Positions 60,586 to 64,000 of a stretch of 64,000 bases of DNA are shown here, one piece after another. Every line of letters starts with the position of its first letter. The stretch's first letter is position 1. Below the pieces are notes generated by a model. That model saw only the letters and a list, made by a program, of their open reading frames with translations. It did no database searches and was not told the origin of the DNA. The DNA is from Insolitispirillum peregrinum. Lineage in GTDB: Bacteria > Pseudomonadota > Alphaproteobacteria > Rhodospirillales > Rhodospirillaceae. Location: assembly GCF_042665255.1 (NCBI RefSeq), contig NZ_JBHTCD010000002.1, one strand, 5' to 3'. The position numbers were made by a program, and so were the translations under genes.

Positions 60586-63045
60586 TCAGGAGGGCAAAGC
60601 CGGCGACAAACGCCTTTTGGCTTCGACCAGACAGTTGACCACACTGGCGACCTCGAACGGCTTGCACAGGTAATCGTCAAAGCCCATGCCGCGCGCCTGA
60701 GCGATGTCCTGTGCCCGCACATTGGCGCTGATCGCCACCATCATCACCGTCTGATAGTCAGGCATCTGGCGCAGGCGCTGGGCCACCACGTCGCCGGTCA
60801 CATCCGGCAGGTTGATGTCGATCATCACCAGATCAGCCAGATGATCCACCGCCCAGCCCAGAGCCTCGCTGCCGGTGCTGACTGTCACCAGGGTCACACC
60901 GCCGACCACCGCCAGCAGGTCCTGCATCAGTGCCTGATTGGCCGGATTGTCTTCGATATACAGCACCTGCAACGGCGTACCGTGGCGCAGGATGGCTGTT
61001 TCGGTGCTCCACCATCCCATCTCGCCGTCGCCCATTTTGCGCGGTGTCCAGCCCGCAATCGAGGCTGCCGTCAAACGCGGAATGGTGAACCAGAAATGGC
61101 TGCCTTCGCCCTCGGTACTGGTGACGCTGATGCTGCCGTTCATCGCCTCGACCAGCCGGCGGGTGACCGCCAGCCCGACTCCGGTGCCTTCGGCGGCCTG
61201 ACTGGAGGCCAGAACCCGGTGGAACGGGTCAAAAATCTTCGGCAGGTGATCAACCGGGATTCCGATGCCGTTGTCTTCGATGCTGATTGTCAGATGCGAT
61301 ACCCCCTGTTCGCGCAACCGCAACCGCACCATGCCGCCACTGCGGTTGTACTTGATCGCGTTGGACAGCAGGTTGATGACGATCTGCTTCAGCCGGACCC
61401 GATCCCCCAGCACCACCAGCACTGGCACATCACCCGGTGCCGGTGGCACGGGCCGCTCATCCAGAAACATCTGAATGCTGCGCTTTTCCGCCAGCGGAGC
61501 CAGCATGTCGAGGCATTCGATGGCCAGCGCCGCCATGTCCAGCGGCTCGGAAGACAGGTCAAGATGTCCGGCTTCGATACGGGCCAGATCCAGCACCTGA
61601 TTGATCAGCCCCAGCAGATGATCGCCCGCATCGATGATGTGCTGGACATACTGCGTCTGTGACGGATCAAGCGGTTGCGCCCGCGGCAACAGCAGCAACT
61701 GGGCAAAGCCGAGAATCGCATTCATCGGCGTCCGCAACTCATGGCTCATGTTGGCGAGGAATTCCGACTTGGCGGCGTTGGCCCGTTCGGCCTCGCCATA
61801 GGCCAGACGCAGTTTCTCGGCGTCGTCGTATTGCCGGGTGATGTCGTGCCCGGTACCGCGATAGCCCAGCACCTTGCCGGTTGACGACAGGAACCGCTTG
61901 CCCGCAATCGCCGCCCGCAGGTGGCCACCATCTTTCAGGTGCAGCATCACCTCGAACGTTAGCCGCGACTGGCTGTGCACAATCTGTCGCCGCAGTTCCG
62001 GCCAGGCAGGCGAAATGACCGTCACCACCCCCATCTCGATCAGGTCATTCAGTGAACGACCGGCAACGCTTTCCCAGCTGAGGCCGGTATGGGCCAGAAA
62101 GCGTTCCGAGATGATGGTCAGCCGCCCGTTGTGGTCACTTTCCCAGAACCAGTCAGACGACACCTCGGCCAGATCACGAAAGCGGTTTTCGCTGATGCGC
62201 AGGGCGTTTTCGATGGTCCGCCGTTCACCAATCTCGCGGTGCAGGTGGCGGGTCCGCTCATCCACCCGGCTTTCCAGATCCTCGTTGATCAGACGCAGGC
62301 TGTCTTCGGCCCGGCGGCGGGCGATCAGCTCCAGCTCGGCAGACCCGATCAGCCGGTTGAACGATTCCACCAGATAGCCGATCTCGTCACTGTGATGCCC
62401 CGGAGGAATCCGGATTGGGCGCAGACTGTCCCCCGGCTCGGGCGGGATGTCCTGCAAATCGTCAACAATGCGTTCGACCGGCAACAAGGTGGTGCGCAGA
62501 TAAACCCAGGTCAGGATGGCGCACAGCAGGACGGTCTGCACCATCATCAGCGCCAGCCCCAGCAGCACCCGACCCAGAAAATCCTCGCCGCCGAGGGCGG
62601 GCGAAACCGTCACTTCCAGGTAGCCGACCGGCAGCGGCTGGTTATGGTACAAGGGGCCAAACAGCGGGCGGCTGATCTGATAGTCCTCACCCAGCAACAG
62701 GCGCAGAATACCCAGCGTCCAGCCATCGGGCATCTGAGGCTCATGCAGCTTGGCACTGGCCAGCGTGTCGTGGAAATCACTGACAATCCGCGCCTCGGCG
62801 ACCGGATTGCGCAGGGACAGGCCATCCACCACACTGGACGCCAGCCCGGTATCGATCGAATAGGCCGCCATCGCTGCCGACGGCATGGCCGCATCCACCA
62901 GATGATTGACGGTGCGTTCGATGTTCACCAGCTGGTTCTGTTGATCCTGCCACCCCTGAAACAGGCTGAGTACCAGTCCGACGACCAAAGCCACCATGGC
63001 GGTCCGCCGCAGGAACGTATGGAGCAACTTGCGTTTGAGGCGCAT
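60586..63045 (-). CDS. Hybrid sensor histidine kinase (intact His and Asp)
   Basis: An 819-residue protein with two membrane helices (TAMVALVVGLVLSLFQGW, about 14-32; LLGLALMMVQTVLLCAILTWVYL, about 160-183) and a periplasmic region between. HAMP-like linker, coiled coil, PAS domain (RLTIISERFLAHTGLSWES), HisKA with FLANMSHELRTPMNAILGF, ATPase domain (NLLSNAIKYNRSGG, DNGIGIP, GTGVGLAVTRRL) and a C-terminal receiver with D in VMIDINLPDVTG and K in YLCKPFEV. It is divergent from the solute-binding protein at 63305, which may act as its periplasmic ligand partner. Confidence 0.92.
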   Translation of the reverse strand: MRLKRKLLHTFLRRTAMVALVVGLVLSLFQGWQDQQNQLVNIERTVNHLVDAAMPSAAMAAYSIDTGLASSVVDGLSLRNPVAEARIVSDFHDTLASAKLHEPQMPDGWTLGILRLLLGEDYQISRPLFGPLYHNQPLPVGYLEVTVSPALGGEDFLGRVLLGLALMMVQTVLLCAILTWVYLRTTLLPVERIVDDLQDIPPEPGDSLRPIRIPPGHHSDEIGYLVESFNRLIGSAELELIARRRAEDSLRLINEDLESRVDERTRHLHREIGERRTIENALRISENRFRDLAEVSSDWFWESDHNGRLTIISERFLAHTGLSWESVAGRSLNDLIEMGVVTVISPAWPELRRQIVHSQSRLTFEVMLHLKDGGHLRAAIAGKRFLSSTGKVLGYRGTGHDITRQYDDAEKLRLAYGEAERANAAKSEFLANMSHELRTPMNAILGFAQLLLLPRAQPLDPSQTQYVQHIIDAGDHLLGLINQVLDLARIEAGHLDLSSEPLDMAALAIECLDMLAPLAEKRSIQMFLDERPVPPAPGDVPVLVVLGDRVRLKQIVINLLSNAIKYNRSGGMVRLRLREQGVSHLTISIEDNGIGIPVDHLPKIFDPFHRVLASSQAAEGTGVGLAVTRRLVEAMNGSISVTSTEGEGSHFWFTIPRLTAASIAGWTPRKMGDGEMGWWSTETAILRHGTPLQVLYIEDNPANQALMQDLLAVVGGVTLVTVSTGSEALGWAVDHLADLVMIDINLPDVTGDVVAQRLRQMPDYQTVMMVAISANVRAQDIAQARGMGFDDYLCKPFEVASVVNCLVEAKRRLSPALPS

Positions 63046-63186
63046 CCGGAAGGCTCTCCGCTGTTCGGGCTGGCCCAGGGGTCAATGCAGGATGTTTGCA
63101 TTGCCCATTGTGTTCGCAAGATTGGGATTTTTCCAGAGAGAACCATTTTCTCACGGCCCGATCTGCGATATGGTCCCAGGAAGAGA

Positions 63187-63215
63187 TTATGGCTCGCTGG
63201 CAACACGAGCCATAA
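63187..63215. promoter_or_regulatory. Perfect 10-bp inverted repeat between divergent kinase and binding protein
   Basis: TTATGGCTCG and CGAGCCATAA are exact complements around a 9-base loop. There is no T-run, so an operator or RNA stem is more likely than a terminator. It lies 90 bp upstream of the binding-protein start, within the 258-bp divergent region. Confidence 0.5.
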
Positions 63216-63304
63216 GGAGCACGTTCCGTAACAGCTTTTTCCCTGGTGAACCAGAGCCCACCGCACCGGAAAAGGCTCTGACCGCAGGCATGAGAGATAC
63301 GCCC

Positions 63305-64000
63305 ATGGCGTGGTGGATCCACCGCTGGAGAGCCGCCTTCGGAATCCTTGCCGCCATCCTGGTGGCGGGAGGCCTGTTTGCGGCCTGGAACACCGGCGCC
63401 TCGGGAGAAGCCATGCGGCCTGCTGCCGTGGCCGGGACTGCGGGCACCAGCGGCAAGGACACCTCTCCCCGGCCCATCCAGATGCTGACCCTGTTCTGGC
63501 CTCCCTACACCGGCGAAGCCTTGCCCTATGGCGGTGAAAGCACCCGTATCCTGCGATCGGTCTTTGAGCGCGAAGGCATCCCGGTCGAAGTCGGCTACGT
63601 GCCCTGGCCGCGGGCCCTGACCATGTTCCAGCAAAAACAGGCCGACATCCTCTATCCCGAATACGCCGAACGGGCCGGGCAGGACGGATGCCTGTTGTCG
63701 CAGGCCTATCAGGTAACCTCGCTGTCCCTGGTGGAACGGCGTGACATGCCACTGCGCTGGAATCTGCTCAGTGACCTCAGTTCCTATACGCTGGGAGTGG
63801 TGCGGGGCTACATCAACAGCCCGGGCGTTGACGCTCTGGTTCGCACCCATCGCCTGCAGGTGGAGGCCGACAACAACGATACGACCAATATTCGCAAGGT
63901 CGCTGCTGGCCGCATTGATGGTGCCTTCATCGACCCACAGGTCTACCGCTATTTGATGGAGCAGGACGTCAGCCTGCAGCCACTGCGCGATCTGGTTCGT
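63305..64000 (+). CDS. Family-3 solute-binding protein, 5' part
   Basis: At least 232 residues; the frame is open to the window end, so the C-terminus is missing. An N-terminal membrane or signal helix (AFGILAAILVAGGLFAAW) is followed by a Gly/Ala/Thr-rich linker, then a periplasmic binding fold: MLTLFWPPYTGEALPYGGES, VGYVPWPRALTMFQQKQADI and YTLGVVRGYINSPGVDALV. The PWPRAL block is typical of transporter substrate-binding-domain proteins that act with sensors. An in-frame ATG at 63290 is an alternative start. It is divergent from the hybrid kinase. Confidence 0.82.
   Translation, partial: MAWWIHRWRAAFGILAAILVAGGLFAAWNTGASGEAMRPAAVAGTAGTSGKDTSPRPIQMLTLFWPPYTGEALPYGGESTRILRSVFEREGIPVEVGYVPWPRALTMFQQKQADILYPEYAERAGQDGCLLSQAYQVTSLSLVERRDMPLRWNLLSDLSSYTLGVVRGYINSPGVDALVRTHRLQVEADNNDTTNIRKVAAGRIDGAFIDPQVYRYLMEQDVSLQPLRDLVR

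Overview
The window is GC-rich chromosomal DNA from an alphaproteobacterium, most likely Rhodospirillales or a close relative. This is inferred from gene content and order: tsaD / hemC-hemD-mitofilin-like-hemY, a DinB with an N-terminal zinc-finger-like segment, an extensive PQQ alcohol-oxidation cluster, sox genes, and intergenic palindromes of a kind familiar from Rhizobiales and Rhodospirillales. The species cannot be named from the sequence alone. No rRNA, tRNA or CRISPR array was seen.

Layout. 1-4.5 kb: tail of a membrane protein, tusA, and a soxXYZAB operon for periplasmic thiosulfate oxidation without soxCD. 4.5-7.7 kb: class Ia ribonucleotide reductase nrdA-nrdB, with a probable pair of NrdR boxes upstream. 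7.7-9.9 kb: two small unknown genes between copies of a miniature inverted-repeat element, then a phased cluster of DnaA-box-like 9-mers. 9.9-22.4 kb: a quinoprotein alcohol dehydrogenase carrying the Asp-x-Asp signature of lanthanide-dependent enzymes, pqqABCDE, and the accessory set often found with it (metallohydrolase, SoxYZ-like carrier, two binding proteins, PedF-type cytochrome, beta-propeller, ABC exporter). 28.5-34.1 kb continues the same theme: an ABC importer, a CXXCW-motif protein, acetaldehyde dehydrogenase and a DUF779 protein. Four near-identical 18-bp inverted-repeat sites lie upstream of four of these transcription units and suggest one regulon.

Between the two alcohol-oxidation blocks (about 22.4-28.5 kb) sits an island of unrecognised genes. 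It holds one long protein with a glycine-zipper membrane region, three copies of an AT-rich 150-residue gene on the minus strand, three copies of a 222-residue gene on the plus strand, and a duplicated 43-codon tail of the long gene. It looks like a tandemly duplicating effector/immunity-type locus and is the best candidate here for an undescribed system. Its intergenic regions and right edge carry sequences matching the termini of the miniature element, and a decayed copy lies at its left edge.

34-64 kb is mostly housekeeping and signalling: a CHASE4 hybrid histidine-kinase homologue that has lost both its phospho-acceptor His and Asp, an HD-GYP response regulator, an Lrp regulator, a nucleoside-gate membrane protein, amtB with a sigma-54 promoter, an MFS transporter, an HD hydrolase, queF, tsaD, the heme genes, a hemerythrin, a lipid kinase, an LpxH-like phosphatase with a glycosyltransferase, gpt, gamma-glutamyltransferase, dinB, a methyltransferase, recQ, an intact hybrid histidine kinase, and the start of a family-3 solute-binding protein that runs off the end.
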